A stretch of DNA of 64,000 nucleotides from DASSQJ01 sp963773655 (lineage in GTDB: Bacteria; Actinomycetota; Actinomycetes; Actinomycetales; Dermatophilaceae): assembly GCA_963773655.1 (NCBI GenBank), contig CAVZBX010000005.1, forward strand, positions 558,001-622,000, given 5' to 3'. Each line of letters starts with the position of its first letter. The stretch's first letter is position 1. Positions 1-7,881 of the stretch are shown here, in pieces. The notes beneath the pieces were generated by a model, which was not told the origin of the DNA, searched no databases, and worked only from the letters and a program-made list of their open reading frames with translations. Both the position numbers and the translations under genes were made by a program.

Positions 1-186
1 CTGCTCGGTCAGATCCCGCTCGACACCCGGCTGCGCGAGGGTGCCGACCACGGCACCCCCGTCGTGCTCGGCCAGCCCGACTCACCCGCCGCCGTGGCCC
101 TGCGCGGCATCGCCAAGGGCCTCGCCACGCGCTCCCGCGGCCTCGCCGGGCGCTCGCTCGGCCTCTCCCCCGTCGGCGGCCGCTGA
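1..186 (+). CDS. mrp: Mrp/ApbC-type P-loop ATPase, C-terminal end (partial)
   Basis: Only the last 61 codons are inside the window, and the gene enters from the left edge. The visible tail (LLGQIPLDTRLREGADHGTP followed by VVLGQPDSPAA) matches the end of Mrp/ApbC family proteins, which are iron-sulfur carrier ATPases. The Walker A part is outside the window. The gene converges on tatB with a 19-bp gap. In mycobacteria mrp also lies near the sigE-rseA-htrA-tatB block, which supports the assignment. The family call rests on the short tail plus this synteny. Confidence 0.7.
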   Translation: MLGQIPLDTRLREGADHGTPVVLGQPDSPAAVALRGIAKGLATRSRGLAGRSLGLSPVGGR

Positions 187-205
187 CGCCCCCGCCGCGC
201 GCCGG

Positions 206-700
206 TCAGGTGGCGTCGGCGTCGAAGGGCGTCGGGCGGGAGGGGTCGAACTCGACCACCGACGGACGCGACGCGGCGACCGGGGCCGACGTGGTCGGCG
301 TCGTGGACGACGCGGTGGCCGCGCCGGCGGCGACCGCACCGGTGGCCGCCGCGGCCGTGGTCGCTCCGGTCGCCGAGCCGCCGTTCATCCCGGCCGCGGA
401 GCGGACCGAGTCGAGCTCACCGCGCACCGGGGCCACGGCGTCGTCGAGCGGGTCGAGCAGCGCCTCGCGGACGATCCGCCGCGGGTCGTACTGCCGCGGG
501 TCGTACTGCCGCCAGTTGATGTCCTGGTACTCCGGTCCCAGCTGTTCGCGCAGCTGGTCCTTGGCGCCCTCGGCCATCACCCGCGCCTTGCGGATGCCGC
601 GGGCCAGCTTGGCCGCGTAGTCGGGGAGGCGGTCAGGGCCGAGGACGAAGACGGCGATGAGCGCGAGGAGGATGAACTCCCATCCGTTCACGCCGAACAC
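206..700 (-). CDS. tatB: Sec-independent (Tat) translocase subunit TatB
   Basis: A 164-residue protein. It starts at a GTG with MFGVNGWEFILLALIAVFVLGP, the single N-terminal helix, hinge Gly-Pro and amphipathic helix expected of TatA/TatB proteins. A charged stretch follows (residues about 30-100), then a low-complexity Ala/Thr/Gly-rich tail. The protein would work with TatC in the membrane to receive folded twin-arginine substrates. It lies 33 bp downstream of htrA and is probably co-transcribed with sigE-rseA-htrA, as in mycobacteria. TatA versus TatB cannot be separated on the helix alone, but the length and context favour TatB. Confidence 0.88.
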   Translation of the reverse strand: MFGVNGWEFILLALIAVFVLGPDRLPDYAAKLARGIRKARVMAEGAKDQLREQLGPEYQDINWRQYDPRQYDPRRIVREALLDPLDDAVAPVRGELDSVRSAAGMNGGSATGATTAAAATGAVAAGAATASSTTPTTSAPVAASRPSVVEFDPSRPTPFDADAT

Positions 701-733
701 GTCGACCTCCTGCGAACCGGCCCGTCGGCCCGG

Positions 734-2149
734 TCAGTCACTCGAGCCCTCGAGGACCATCCTGACATCCCGCTCCGTCCCGTCGCGACGGATCGTCAGC
801 GTCACCTCGTCGCCGACCCGGCGGGCCCGGATCTTCACGACGAGCTCGGCCTGGTCGTTGACCGGGGTGCCCTCGAAGGCGACGATGACGTCGCCGGCTC
901 GCAGCCCGGCCGCGTCGGCGGGCCCGCCCGGGTTCACCGCGGGAGCGTCGCCGGGCCCGGAGTCGGCGACGCGCACGCCCTCGCCGTCGTACTGGCCGTC
1001 GAGGTAGACCCCGATCACGGGGTGCTGCGCGGAGCCGGTCTCGATGAGCTGCTCGACGGTGATGGCGACCTGGTCGCTGGGGATGGCGAAGCCGACGCCG
1101 ATGTTCCCGCCCGCCCCCCCGAGGCCGCCGCCCGGCACCTGCGCGATGGCGGTGTTGACCCCGATGACGTCGCCGTTCATGTCCAGCAGGGGACCACCGG
1201 AGTTGCCGGGGTTGATCGCGGCATCGGTCTGGATGGCGTTGATGTACGACCGGTCTCCCTCCTCACCGCCGGGCGTCACCGGGCGGTCCAGGGCGCTGAC
1301 GATGCCGCTGGTCACGGTGGAGTCGAGCCCGAGCGGGGCCCCGACGGCGACGACCTGGTCTCCGACGACGACGTCGGCGGAGCGGCCCAGCCGCAGCGGG
1401 TCCAGGTCGGTGCGCTCGACCTCGACGACGGCCAGGTCGTAGGAGTCGTCGCGGCCGATGATCGTGCCCTCGAGCTGCCTGCCGTTGGCGAGGAGGACGG
1501 TGACGCCGTCGCTGCCGGCGCCCGCGACGACGTGGTTGTTCGTGACGATGTGGCCCTGCCCGTCGTACACCCATCCGGAGCCGGTGGCCACGCCGTCGGC
1601 GCCGTCGACGCGCAGGGTCACGACGCTCGGGGTTGTGGTGGCGGCGATGTTGGCGATCGAGCCGACCGGGCGCTCGGTGGCCCCGGCGCCGGGCTGCGGC
1701 GCCGCCTGCCGGGGCGCGCCGGTCTCCTGGAGCGCGCCGTTGCCCACGAGATAGGCACCGACCAGCCCGCCACCGGTGCCCGCGAGCAGCGCGGCGGCGA
1801 GCGCGGTGCCGACCAGGGCTCCCCAGCCGGGCCCGCGGCGCCTTCGTGGCGGGGACGGCTGCTCGGCCGGCTGGTACCACGGGAACGGGTCGGAGGCGGA
1901 GGCCTGCGGGGCGGGCGCCGCTCCGCCGGCTGCGCCACGCTGCGGGGCCGGGGCCGACCACCGCTGCTCCGTGGGGATCTCCTCGGTGCGTGCGGCGTGC
2001 GCTCGGTCCGGAGCAGCCGGGGGCGCGGGCTGCGCCCACGCCGGTTCGGCCTGCTCGGAGCCGGGACGAGGCGGGTCCGGCTGGTCGCCGCGGGCGGGCT
2101 CGCCCCACGGTCGCCAGTCGTCGCGGCCGGGCTGGTCCTCGGTCGTCAT
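734..2149 (-). CDS. htrA: HtrA/DegP-type membrane-anchored serine protease
   Basis: A 471-residue envelope quality-control protease. Residues 1-105 are a Pro/Ala/Glu-rich cytoplasmic segment. One membrane helix lies at about 109-134. The trypsin-like domain has the catalytic triad His206 (TNNHVV), Asp238 (YDLAVV) and Ser317 (GNSGGPL). A PDZ domain occupies about 370-465, with the carboxylate-loop-like segment GVRVADSGPG. The ATG at 2149 overlaps the rseA stop in an ATGA, which fixes the start and indicates translational coupling. Upstream in-frame starts would run through rseA. In actinobacteria this protein acts in the SigE envelope-stress response, which fits the operon here. Confidence 0.95.
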   Translation of the reverse strand: MTTEDQPGRDDWRPWGEPARGDQPDPPRPGSEQAEPAWAQPAPPAAPDRAHAARTEEIPTEQRWSAPAPQRGAAGGAAPAPQASASDPFPWYQPAEQPSPPRRRRGPGWGALVGTALAAALLAGTGGGLVGAYLVGNGALQETGAPRQAAPQPGAGATERPVGSIANIAATTTPSVVTLRVDGADGVATGSGWVYDGQGHIVTNNHVVAGAGSDGVTVLLANGRQLEGTIIGRDDSYDLAVVEVERTDLDPLRLGRSADVVVGDQVVAVGAPLGLDSTVTSGIVSALDRPVTPGGEEGDRSYINAIQTDAAINPGNSGGPLLDMNGDVIGVNTAIAQVPGGGLGGAGGNIGVGFAIPSDQVAITVEQLIETGSAQHPVIGVYLDGQYDGEGVRVADSGPGDAPAVNPGGPADAAGLRAGDVIVAFEGTPVNDQAELVVKIRARRVGDEVTLTIRRDGTERDVRMVLEGSSD

Positions 2150-2691
2150 GGGGTCGATTCTGCCTGCTGCCCGGGGGCGAACAGGACGGTGCCCACCGGA
2201 GTCCACCGCACCCCGGTGGCGCCTCCCCCGGCGATGGTCGTCGGGGAGGGGGTGGGGGTGGTGGCGTCGCGGACCACCGGTCGGGGCACCGCGCCCCGGT
2301 CCGCGGGCGCACCCATGACGGTGAGGCTCCAGGCCGCCGCGGCGGAGATGCCGACCGCGGCCGCCGCGACGACGGTGGCCCGCAGCGGGCTGCGGTGGCA
2401 CGGGGGCGCCCCCGGGGCGAGCAGGGCGAGGCCCGGGACGGCGGGCGGGTGCGCCGCGGGCTGATCGAGCGCGCGCCCCATCGCCATCAGGGTGTTGCGC
2501 AGGTCGCCGGGCATCGACGGCGCCCCCGCGAGGGCCGCGCGCAGCCGCCGCTCGCGCTCCAGGCCGACCGCGCAGAGGTCACAGACCGCGAGGTGGCGCT
2601 GCCAGACCGTGACACGGGGTGCCGGCAACCTCCCGGCGGCGTACTCGAAGAGCTCGTCGTCGAGACAGCGCACGCCGTCGGCCCGGCTCAT
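2146..2691 (-). CDS. rseA: Zinc-finger anti-sigma factor (RseA/CseE-like)
   Basis: A 181-residue protein. Residues about 10-45 hold the zinc anti-sigma signature His-x3-Cys-x2-Cys in RHLAVCDLC, near an acidic and leucine-rich start. A hydrophobic segment at about 103-122 (TVVAAAAVGISAAAAWSLTV) suggests membrane anchoring. The remainder is a Pro/Thr-rich outer tail. It would bind and inhibit the SigE-like sigma factor encoded just upstream. The start overlaps the sigE stop in an ATGA and the stop overlaps the htrA start in another, so all three genes are coupled. Confidence 0.88.
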   Translation of the reverse strand: MSRADGVRCLDDELFEYAAGRLPAPRVTVWQRHLAVCDLCAVGLERERRLRAALAGAPSMPGDLRNTLMAMGRALDQPAAHPPAVPGLALLAPGAPPCHRSPLRATVVAAAAVGISAAAAWSLTVMGAPADRGAVPRPVVRDATTPTPSPTTIAGGGATGVRWTPVGTVLFAPGQQAESTP

Positions 2692-3326
2692 ACGGTCCCG
2701 GCGGCGGGTCGGCGGACGACGGGGGTGCGCCGCTCCGGGGCGGCGGCGGCGGGCCGGGCCTGCGGCGCCCGGTGGGCCAGGGCCTCGCGCAGCTGCGCCC
2801 GGCCACGGTGGATGCGGGAACGGACGGTGCCCAGCTTGATGCCGAGGGTGGCGGCGACCTCCTCGTAGGAGAGGCCCTCGATGTCGCAGAGGACCACGGC
2901 GGCGCGGAAGTCGGGAGACAGGGCGTCGAGGGCCCGCTGCACGTCGTCGTCGAGGTGGGTGTCGTCGTACGCCTGCTCGGGGCCGGGCCCGCGGCTCGGC
3001 AGGCGGGCCGCGGACTCCTCGGACAGCGCGTCCATGCGGATCCGCTGCTTGCGGCGCATCCGGTCGAGGAAGACGTTCGTCGTGATCCGGTGCAGCCAGC
3101 CCTCGAAGGTGCCGGGGCGGTAGGTGTGGAGGGAGCGGAACACCCGCACGAAGACGTCCTGGGTGAGGTCCTCGGCGTCGTGGACGTTGCCGGTGAGCCG
3201 GTAGGCGAGGCGGTACACGCGGGCCGAGTGCTGCTCGACGACCTCCTCCCACGTGGGCGGCGTCCAGCCCGCGGCGTCCTCGGGGGCCGCCGCGCGCGGC
3301 ATCGTCGTCGTGTGGTCCGTGGCCAT
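2688..3326 (-). CDS. sigE: ECF RNA polymerase sigma factor, SigE-like
   Basis: About 212 residues. Region 2 is visible as EDLTQDVFVRVFRSLHTYRP followed by WLHRITTNVFLDRMRRK. Region 4 is visible as LSPDFRAAVVLCDIEGLSYE followed by the helix-turn-helix VAATLGIKLGTVRSRIHRGR. The C-terminal tail is Ala/Pro-rich. Two ATGs, at 3332 and 3326, are possible. AGGGTGA sits about 7 nt before 3326 and only about 1 nt before 3332, so 3326 is preferred. The gene heads sigE-rseA-htrA-tatB. A GGAAC/CGTA pair upstream fits autoregulation, which is usual for this group. Confidence 0.93.
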   Translation of the reverse strand: MATDHTTTMPRAAAPEDAAGWTPPTWEEVVEQHSARVYRLAYRLTGNVHDAEDLTQDVFVRVFRSLHTYRPGTFEGWLHRITTNVFLDRMRRKQRIRMDALSEESAARLPSRGPGPEQAYDDTHLDDDVQRALDALSPDFRAAVVLCDIEGLSYEEVAATLGIKLGTVRSRIHRGRAQLREALAHRAPQARPAAAAPERRTPVVRRPAAGTV

Positions 3327-3345
3327 GGTCATGTCACCCTGTCGA

Positions 3346-3371
3346 TACGTTTCCGGGCCTCCGATTGTTCC
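3346..3371 (-). promoter_or_regulatory. Candidate ECF-type autoregulatory promoter of sigE
   Basis: On the - strand, GGAAC (3371-3367) is followed after 17 nt by CGTA (3349-3346). This resembles the GGAAC / CGTT pattern of actinobacterial SigE-type sigma factors. Transcription would start near 3339, leaving a leader of only about 10 nt before the sigE start. The match is short and was found by eye. Confidence 0.35.
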
Positions 3372-3445
3372 GGGCCAACCTGTACGAATGCTGGGAGCGG
3401 GGCGCCGTCGCGTCGCGGGGCCCGGTGCGCCGTAGGGTTGACGCC

Positions 3446-4081
3446 ATGAGCGCACTGCGTCCCGCGAGCTGGCTATACGCCGAGGAGTTCGTCCCCGAGC
3501 CCGGGCCCGTCGACGCCGCCCGCCGCCGGGGGGTCGAGCTCGGGCAGGCCACGCCCGTGGGCACCGGTGCCGGCGCGCTGCTGCGCCTGCTCGCGGCCGC
3601 CGTGGCGGCCCGCCACGTCGTCGAGGTGGGCACCGGCGCCGGCACGTCGGGGCTCTGGCTGCTCGCGGGCATGCCCGAGGACGGCGTGCTCACCACCATC
3701 GACGTCTCGGCCGAGCACCAGCGGGCGGCCCGGCAGGGCTACGCCGCGGCCGGCATCGCGCCCCAGCGCACCCGGGTGATCACCGGCGCGGCCGTCGACG
3801 TCCTCCCGCGGATGGCCGACGGCGCCTACGACCTGGTCCTCGTCGACGCCGACAAGGGCTCGTACCCCGAGTACGTCGAGCACGCCATCCGGCTGCTCCG
3901 CCCGGGCGGCGTGCTCGCCATCGACAACATGCTCTGGCACGACCAGGTGGCCGACCCCGCGGCCCGCGACGCCACGACGACGACGCTGCGCGACCTGGGC
4001 AAGTGGCTGCGCGACCACGACGACCTCGTCACCGCCCTGCTGCCGGTGAGCGACGGCATGCTCGTCGCCGTCCGGCGCTGA
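3446..4081 (+). CDS. Class I SAM-dependent O-methyltransferase
   Basis: A 211-residue soluble protein of the small-molecule (catechol-type) O-methyltransferase family. The SAM-binding motif I is VVEVGTGAGTSGLWLL (about 59-74). The acidic residue of motif II is in TTIDVS, and DLVLVDADKGSYPEYV carries the metal-binding Asp residues. RPGGVLAIDNMLWHDQV is the later conserved strand and Asp-Asn pair. It is divergent from sigE, as the homologous gene Rv1220c is in M. tuberculosis, so the neighbourhood is conserved. The ATG at 3446 is the first start that keeps the family N-terminus. The substrate cannot be read from the sequence. Confidence 0.88.
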   Translation: MSALRPASWLYAEEFVPEPGPVDAARRRGVELGQATPVGTGAGALLRLLAAAVAARHVVEVGTGAGTSGLWLLAGMPEDGVLTTIDVSAEHQRAARQGYAAAGIAPQRTRVITGAAVDVLPRMADGAYDLVLVDADKGSYPEYVEHAIRLLRPGGVLAIDNMLWHDQVADPAARDATTTTLRDLGKWLRDHDDLVTALLPVSDGMLVAVRR

Positions 4082-4100
4082 CCGGCCCCCGCTTCCCGCC

Positions 4101-4165
4101 TCGACATTTCGGGGTCACCCCGAAATGTCGACCTGGCACGGGTTGCGTTCCCGTGCCACGTCGAC
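4101..4165. repeat. Two overlapping perfect hairpins, possible terminator pair
   Basis: The first is a perfect palindrome with 15-nt arms at 4101-4115 and 4117-4131 (TCGACATTTCGGGGT and its complement). The second pairs TGGCACGGG (4134-4142) with CCCGTGCCA (4150-4158) across a 7-nt loop. It extends outward through GTCGAC on both sides, with one C-C mismatch. The left GTCGAC (4127-4132) is part of both structures, so the two folds compete. The pair lies between an O-methyltransferase gene ending at 4081 and a convergent gene ending at 4237. A bidirectional terminator is the simplest role, although there is no T-run. Confidence 0.6.
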
Positions 4166-4236
4166 GAAGCGGGGTGTCGTCGTCAGCGGCTCGGCCGACG
4201 TCGGGGCCGGCGCGCCCAGCGGCCGTCGGGCCGACG

Positions 4237-4593
4237 TCAGCTGACGTCGGGACCCGCGCCCCGACGGAAGCCGGCCGGCCCCTCCGCGATCGCGACGACC
4301 TCCCAGTCCTCGATGAGCACCGGCGCCGACCCGATGATCTCGCTGCCGGGCGACTGCGCGGCCCCCGGTTCGAACCCCGCGCGGAACGAGGCCCGCTCCT
4401 CCTCGCTGTCGAAGACGTAGGTGCCCTCGAACCACTCGCCGTCGCGCATCCGCCACGTCTTGAACGCCAGGCCGTCGAGGAACATGAACCGGGCGATCGA
4501 GGTGCCGACGACGTACTCGCGCAGCTGGTCGGCCACGCCGTCCGGCGCCTGCTGCAGCGACCAGCGCACCGTCAGCCCGTACCCGGCGTTCAT
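4237..4593 (-). CDS. Small protein, possibly YdhR-like dimeric alpha/beta barrel
   Basis: A 118-residue protein without signal peptide or membrane segment. The order of predicted elements (GLTVRWSL strand, helix, FKTWRMRDGEWFEGTYVFDS strands, SEEERASFRAGF helix, WEVVAIAEG strand) resembles the ferredoxin-like barrel of YdhR-type putative monooxygenases. This is inferred from pattern only. The ATG at 4593 overlaps the stop of the leucyl aminopeptidase gene (ATGA), so it is the second gene of that operon. No catalytic residues can be named. Confidence 0.6.
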   Translation of the reverse strand: MNAGYGLTVRWSLQQAPDGVADQLREYVVGTSIARFMFLDGLAFKTWRMRDGEWFEGTYVFDSEEERASFRAGFEPGAAQSPGSEIIGSAPVLIEDWEVVAIAEGPAGFRRGAGPDVS

Positions 4594-6104
4594 GCCATCT
4601 CCTCCAGCCACCGCAGCAGCAGTCGTGTCCCGAACCCGGTGCCACCCTTCGCAGTGGTGCCGGCGTCGACGTCCGAGCGCCCCGTACCCGCGATGTCGAG
4701 GTGCGCCCAGGGACGCTCCCCGACGAACTCCCGGAGGAAGAGCGCCGCAGTGACGGCACCCGCACCGACCTCGGGAGCGATGTGCGTGAGGTCGGCGACG
4801 TCGGAGTCGAGGGCTCGACGGTAGGTGTCCGCGAGGGGCATCCGCCACAGCGTCTCACCACTGACCTCCCCGGCGGCCACGAGTGCGGACGCGAGCGCGT
4901 CGTCGGTGGCGAACACCGGTGCGAGCACGCGGGCCAGCGCGATCCGCGCGGCACCGGTGAGGGTCGCCACGTCGACGACGACGTCGGGCTCGAGGCGGGC
5001 GTCGGCGTAGGCCAGGGCGTCGGCCAGGACGATCCGGCCCTCGGCATCGGTGTTGCCGATCTCGACGGTGGTCCCGCCGTACTGGGTGATGACGTCCCCC
5101 GGCCGGTACGACGCGCCCCCGACCGCGTTCTCGGCCAGCGCGAGCAACCCGGTGACCCGTACGGGCACCTCGAGCTCGGCAGCGGCGGCGAGCACCGCCA
5201 GCACGACCGCGGCTCCCGACATGTCCGTCGTCATGCCGAGCATGCCGTCCGTGGGCTTGACCTGCAGTCCGCCGGTGTCGAAGGTGATGCCCTTGCCGAC
5301 GAGGACGACGTGCGGGGTCTGGGCACCCGCACCCTCCGGCGCGTGCTCGAGGCGCACGAGCCGGGGCGGGGTGGCCGATCCGGAGCCGACGGCGAGCAGG
5401 CCGCCGAACCCGTCCCGGCGCAGCGCACGCTCGTCCCACACCCTGACCCCCAGCCCGCTCCGCCCCGCGAGGGCGCGGGCCCGGCCCGCGAGCCACTCCG
5501 GGTTCTTGGTGTTCGACGGAGTGTGGGCGAGGTTGCGGGCGAGCAGCTGGGCGCGGGCGCGGGTGACGGCCCGGCGCACGCGCACGTCGCCGCCCCCGTC
5601 GTCGGTCACGACCTGCACGACGTCCGCGGGGGCGGCGCCGTCGACCGGCCCGCCGGCGCGCCAGCGAGGGGTGGTCCACGAGCCGAGCACCGCCCCCTCC
5701 ACCCAGGCCGTGAGGGCGTCGCCCACGGCGGCGGGGCCGAGGGCGTGGACGACGGCCCTGGCCCCGCGGGTGGCCCGGCCGGCGGCCGCACCGGCGGCCC
5801 GCCAGTCGTCGAGGTGGCCTTCGCCGGCGCCCACGAGGTGGATGCGACGCACCGCGTGGGCTCCGGGGGCGAGCGGCACGGTGGTCACCGTCCCGGCGGT
5901 GCCGGCGGGCTCGTGGGCGGCGAGGACGGCATCCGGGTCGAGCCCGACGACGGCGAGGGCGTCGCGCGCCACGGCGTCGGCCGGCCCGCCCACCGGGGTG
6001 ACGAGGGTCCGCTCGTCGCGGTCCTCACCGGCGAGCGCGGTGGCGAGCCCGGTCGCGACGGACCAGGACGAGGTGGCGGGGTCGAGCAGCACGTCACGAG
6101 GCAC
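4590..6104 (-). CDS. pepA: Leucyl aminopeptidase, M17 family
   Basis: 504 residues, the normal length for cytosolic M17 aminopeptidases, which remove N-terminal residues from peptides using two metal ions. The metal and catalytic ligands are visible: Lys271 and Asp276 in VGKGITFDTGG, Asp294 in TTDMSG, and the family signature NTDAEGR at 351-357. The N-terminal 1-180 segment is the variable Macro-like domain. It is transcribed with the small downstream gene, overlapping it by 4 nt. Confidence 0.95.
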   Translation of the reverse strand: MPRDVLLDPATSSWSVATGLATALAGEDRDERTLVTPVGGPADAVARDALAVVGLDPDAVLAAHEPAGTAGTVTTVPLAPGAHAVRRIHLVGAGEGHLDDWRAAGAAAGRATRGARAVVHALGPAAVGDALTAWVEGAVLGSWTTPRWRAGGPVDGAAPADVVQVVTDDGGGDVRVRRAVTRARAQLLARNLAHTPSNTKNPEWLAGRARALAGRSGLGVRVWDERALRRDGFGGLLAVGSGSATPPRLVRLEHAPEGAGAQTPHVVLVGKGITFDTGGLQVKPTDGMLGMTTDMSGAAVVLAVLAAAAELEVPVRVTGLLALAENAVGGASYRPGDVITQYGGTTVEIGNTDAEGRIVLADALAYADARLEPDVVVDVATLTGAARIALARVLAPVFATDDALASALVAAGEVSGETLWRMPLADTYRRALDSDVADLTHIAPEVGAGAVTAALFLREFVGERPWAHLDIAGTGRSDVDAGTTAKGGTGFGTRLLLRWLEEMA

Positions 6105-6173
6105 CGGCCCAACCTACCCAGCGTCCGGCGGGGACGGCTCACCCGTGCGTCGGTGGCCCGTCGGGACGCGGAC

Positions 6174-6201
6174 GGGCCCCCACCGCACCCGGTGGGGGCC
6201 C
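6174..6201 (-). terminator. Stem-loop terminator after the DUF3117 gene
   Basis: GGGCCCCCACC (6174-6184) pairs perfectly with GGTGGGGGCCC (6191-6201) around a 6-nt loop. It lies 22 bp past the DUF3117 stop and before pepA. GC-rich stems without a clear T-run are common at actinobacterial gene ends. Confidence 0.65.
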
Positions 6202-6223
6202 CGTCACGACGTGGGTCAGCAGC

Positions 6224-6397
6224 TCAGCCCAGGCCCTCGCAGTTGTCGATCGCCTCGCCGAGCGCCCGGACCTCGTCGGGAGTCATCTCGACGACCAGCC
6301 GTCCGCCACCCTCGAGGGGCATGCGCAGCACGATGCCACGACCTTCCTTCGTGACCTCGAGCGGGCCGTCGCCCGTCCTCGGCTTCATTGCCGCCAT
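6224..6397 (-). CDS. DUF3117 domain protein
   Basis: A 57-residue protein with start MAAMKPRTGDGPLEVTKEGR and end GEAIDNCEGLG. This matches the very conserved actinobacterial DUF3117 family (about 55-60 residues) over its full length. The function of the family is not established. The reading begins at the ATG at 6397. A strong hairpin follows the stop, so it is probably its own transcription unit. Confidence 0.88.
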   Translation of the reverse strand: MAAMKPRTGDGPLEVTKEGRGIVLRMPLEGGGRLVVEMTPDEVRALGEAIDNCEGLG

Positions 6398-6549
6398 GTG
6401 CAGATCCCTTCATCGTCGCGGCAGCGGGGTTCGCGCCACGTGTCGCATCCGGCGTCGGACGGCCGGACCTCGCGGCCCATTATCCCGTAGCGGGAGGGCA
6501 CCACGAAATCCGAACGCGCACTTCGGACGCCTGTTTCCGCCGGCGTCCG

Positions 6550-7881
6550 TCACGGCGGGAACGAGCCCCACGGCGTGTACGTGAGCAGCGTGCACGTCCA
6601 CCAGAACATCCCGCCGACGAGGACGAGGAGGACCACGAACACCCGTCGGCGCCAGTGGGGCACGACGCTCTGCCCGTTGGCGGTCCGCATCGCCACCGAC
6701 GCCAGCAGAGCGGCGATCGGCACGTCGAGGAGGAGGAAGCGCCACATCGAGGTGATCGGCCGCACGACGGCGAAGAGGTACAGCGGGTAGGCCAGCGCCC
6801 ACGCCCGCGCCTCCACGCTGATCCACCGGCCGTGACGTCCCAGGACGAGCGCGATGTAGGTGCCGACGAGCGCGACCAGCACGACCACCCCCGCCAGGCC
6901 CTTGCCCTCCCACGCCCACTCGACCCAGAGCACGAACGGCCCCTCGTCGGGCCGCTGCCCCCAGACGGCCTGCACGTCGAAGAAGGCGGTGGGCACCCCC
7001 GTGGCCAGGCCCGCCACGACCGGCCACGCCACCGCGCTCACCGCGAGGGACCCGAGCATGACCACGGCGGCCGTCCGCTGGGTGGCGAGCGGCCGCAGGC
7101 CCGCCGCCCGGTCCTCCCGCCAGCGGAGCAGGAGGTGGATGAGGACGGCGACGGCCAGGGCGGGGGCGACGCCGCGGGTGACACCGAGCGGGAGCGCGAC
7201 GAGCGCCACGATCAGGTAGCGGCGGCGCACCAGGGCGAGCAGCGCCGCCGCGACGAGGGTCACCGCCAGCGCCTCCGTGTACGGCTTGAGCATGACCGCG
7301 GTCGTCGGGTAGAAGCACCACAGCATCGCGGCGACGAGCGCCAGCCGGTCGCGCTGCGGCTGCCGCTCCGCGTGCACGTCGGTGCGCAGCACGGCCCAGA
7401 CCAGCACCGTGGCGACCCCGCCGAGGACCACGTTGAGCAGCAGGCCGGCCGCCGTGAACGGCAGGCCGGTGACCATGAGCCCCTTCACCAGGTAGGGGTA
7501 CAGCGGGTAGAACGCCCAGGCGCTGTACGTGACCTCGCCGGTGTCGGCGTCGAGCGGCAGCGGCACCGGGTAGCCGTCGCGGACGATCCGCTCGTACCAG
7601 ACGCCGTCCCACAGCCCGAACATGTCGGTCAGCCCCGGGTCGGTGTGCCCGACCCCCGCCGGGTTCTGGAACCAGATGGCTGCGACCCACATCGCGACGA
7701 GCGACACGACGCGGGAGACGAGGTAGACGACGACGATGGTACGCACCGGGTGGCGCAGGGCCCGGCCGGCGAGCTCGTGGCGGCCGGCCGAGGTGAGCAG
7801 CCGCGGGCGCGTCCCCCCGGGCCGGGAGCCGGCGTCCCGCGGCTGCTCCCGGGCGTGCGCCATCGGCTCAGCCGGCGGCAT
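6550..7881 (-). CDS. Polytopic membrane protein with GT-C/PIG-V-like mannosyltransferase signature
   Basis: 443 residues with about ten hydrophobic segments spread from residue 45 to the end. The N-terminal motif WDGVWYERIVRDGYP is typical of GT-C glycosyltransferases related to PIG-V, which use polyprenyl-phosphate sugars at the membrane. A second conserved patch is FYPTTAVMLKPYTEAL. The ATG at 7881 has GGAG 8 nt upstream and is preferred to the ATG at 7863. It overlaps the end of the upstream gene by 14 nt. It is the last gene of a four-gene overlapping cluster. Acceptor and donor are unknown. Confidence 0.75.
   Translation of the reverse strand: MPPAEPMAHAREQPRDAGSRPGGTRPRLLTSAGRHELAGRALRHPVRTIVVVYLVSRVVSLVAMWVAAIWFQNPAGVGHTDPGLTDMFGLWDGVWYERIVRDGYPVPLPLDADTGEVTYSAWAFYPLYPYLVKGLMVTGLPFTAAGLLLNVVLGGVATVLVWAVLRTDVHAERQPQRDRLALVAAMLWCFYPTTAVMLKPYTEALAVTLVAAALLALVRRRYLIVALVALPLGVTRGVAPALAVAVLIHLLLRWREDRAAGLRPLATQRTAAVVMLGSLAVSAVAWPVVAGLATGVPTAFFDVQAVWGQRPDEGPFVLWVEWAWEGKGLAGVVVLVALVGTYIALVLGRHGRWISVEARAWALAYPLYLFAVVRPITSMWRFLLLDVPIAALLASVAMRTANGQSVVPHWRRRVFVVLLVLVGGMFWWTCTLLTYTPWGSFPP

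Noticed and set aside
41..2464. 807-codon open frame on the + strand
   Set aside because: It is the antisense shadow of tatB, htrA and rseA. Such long frames are a normal effect of very high GC, and the product has no family resemblance.
4366..4390. tRNA-like T-loop sequence GGTTCGAACC
   Set aside because: It lies inside the small barrel-protein gene, with no acceptor stem or cloverleaf arms around it. The same motif at about 18166 lies in the GNAT gene.
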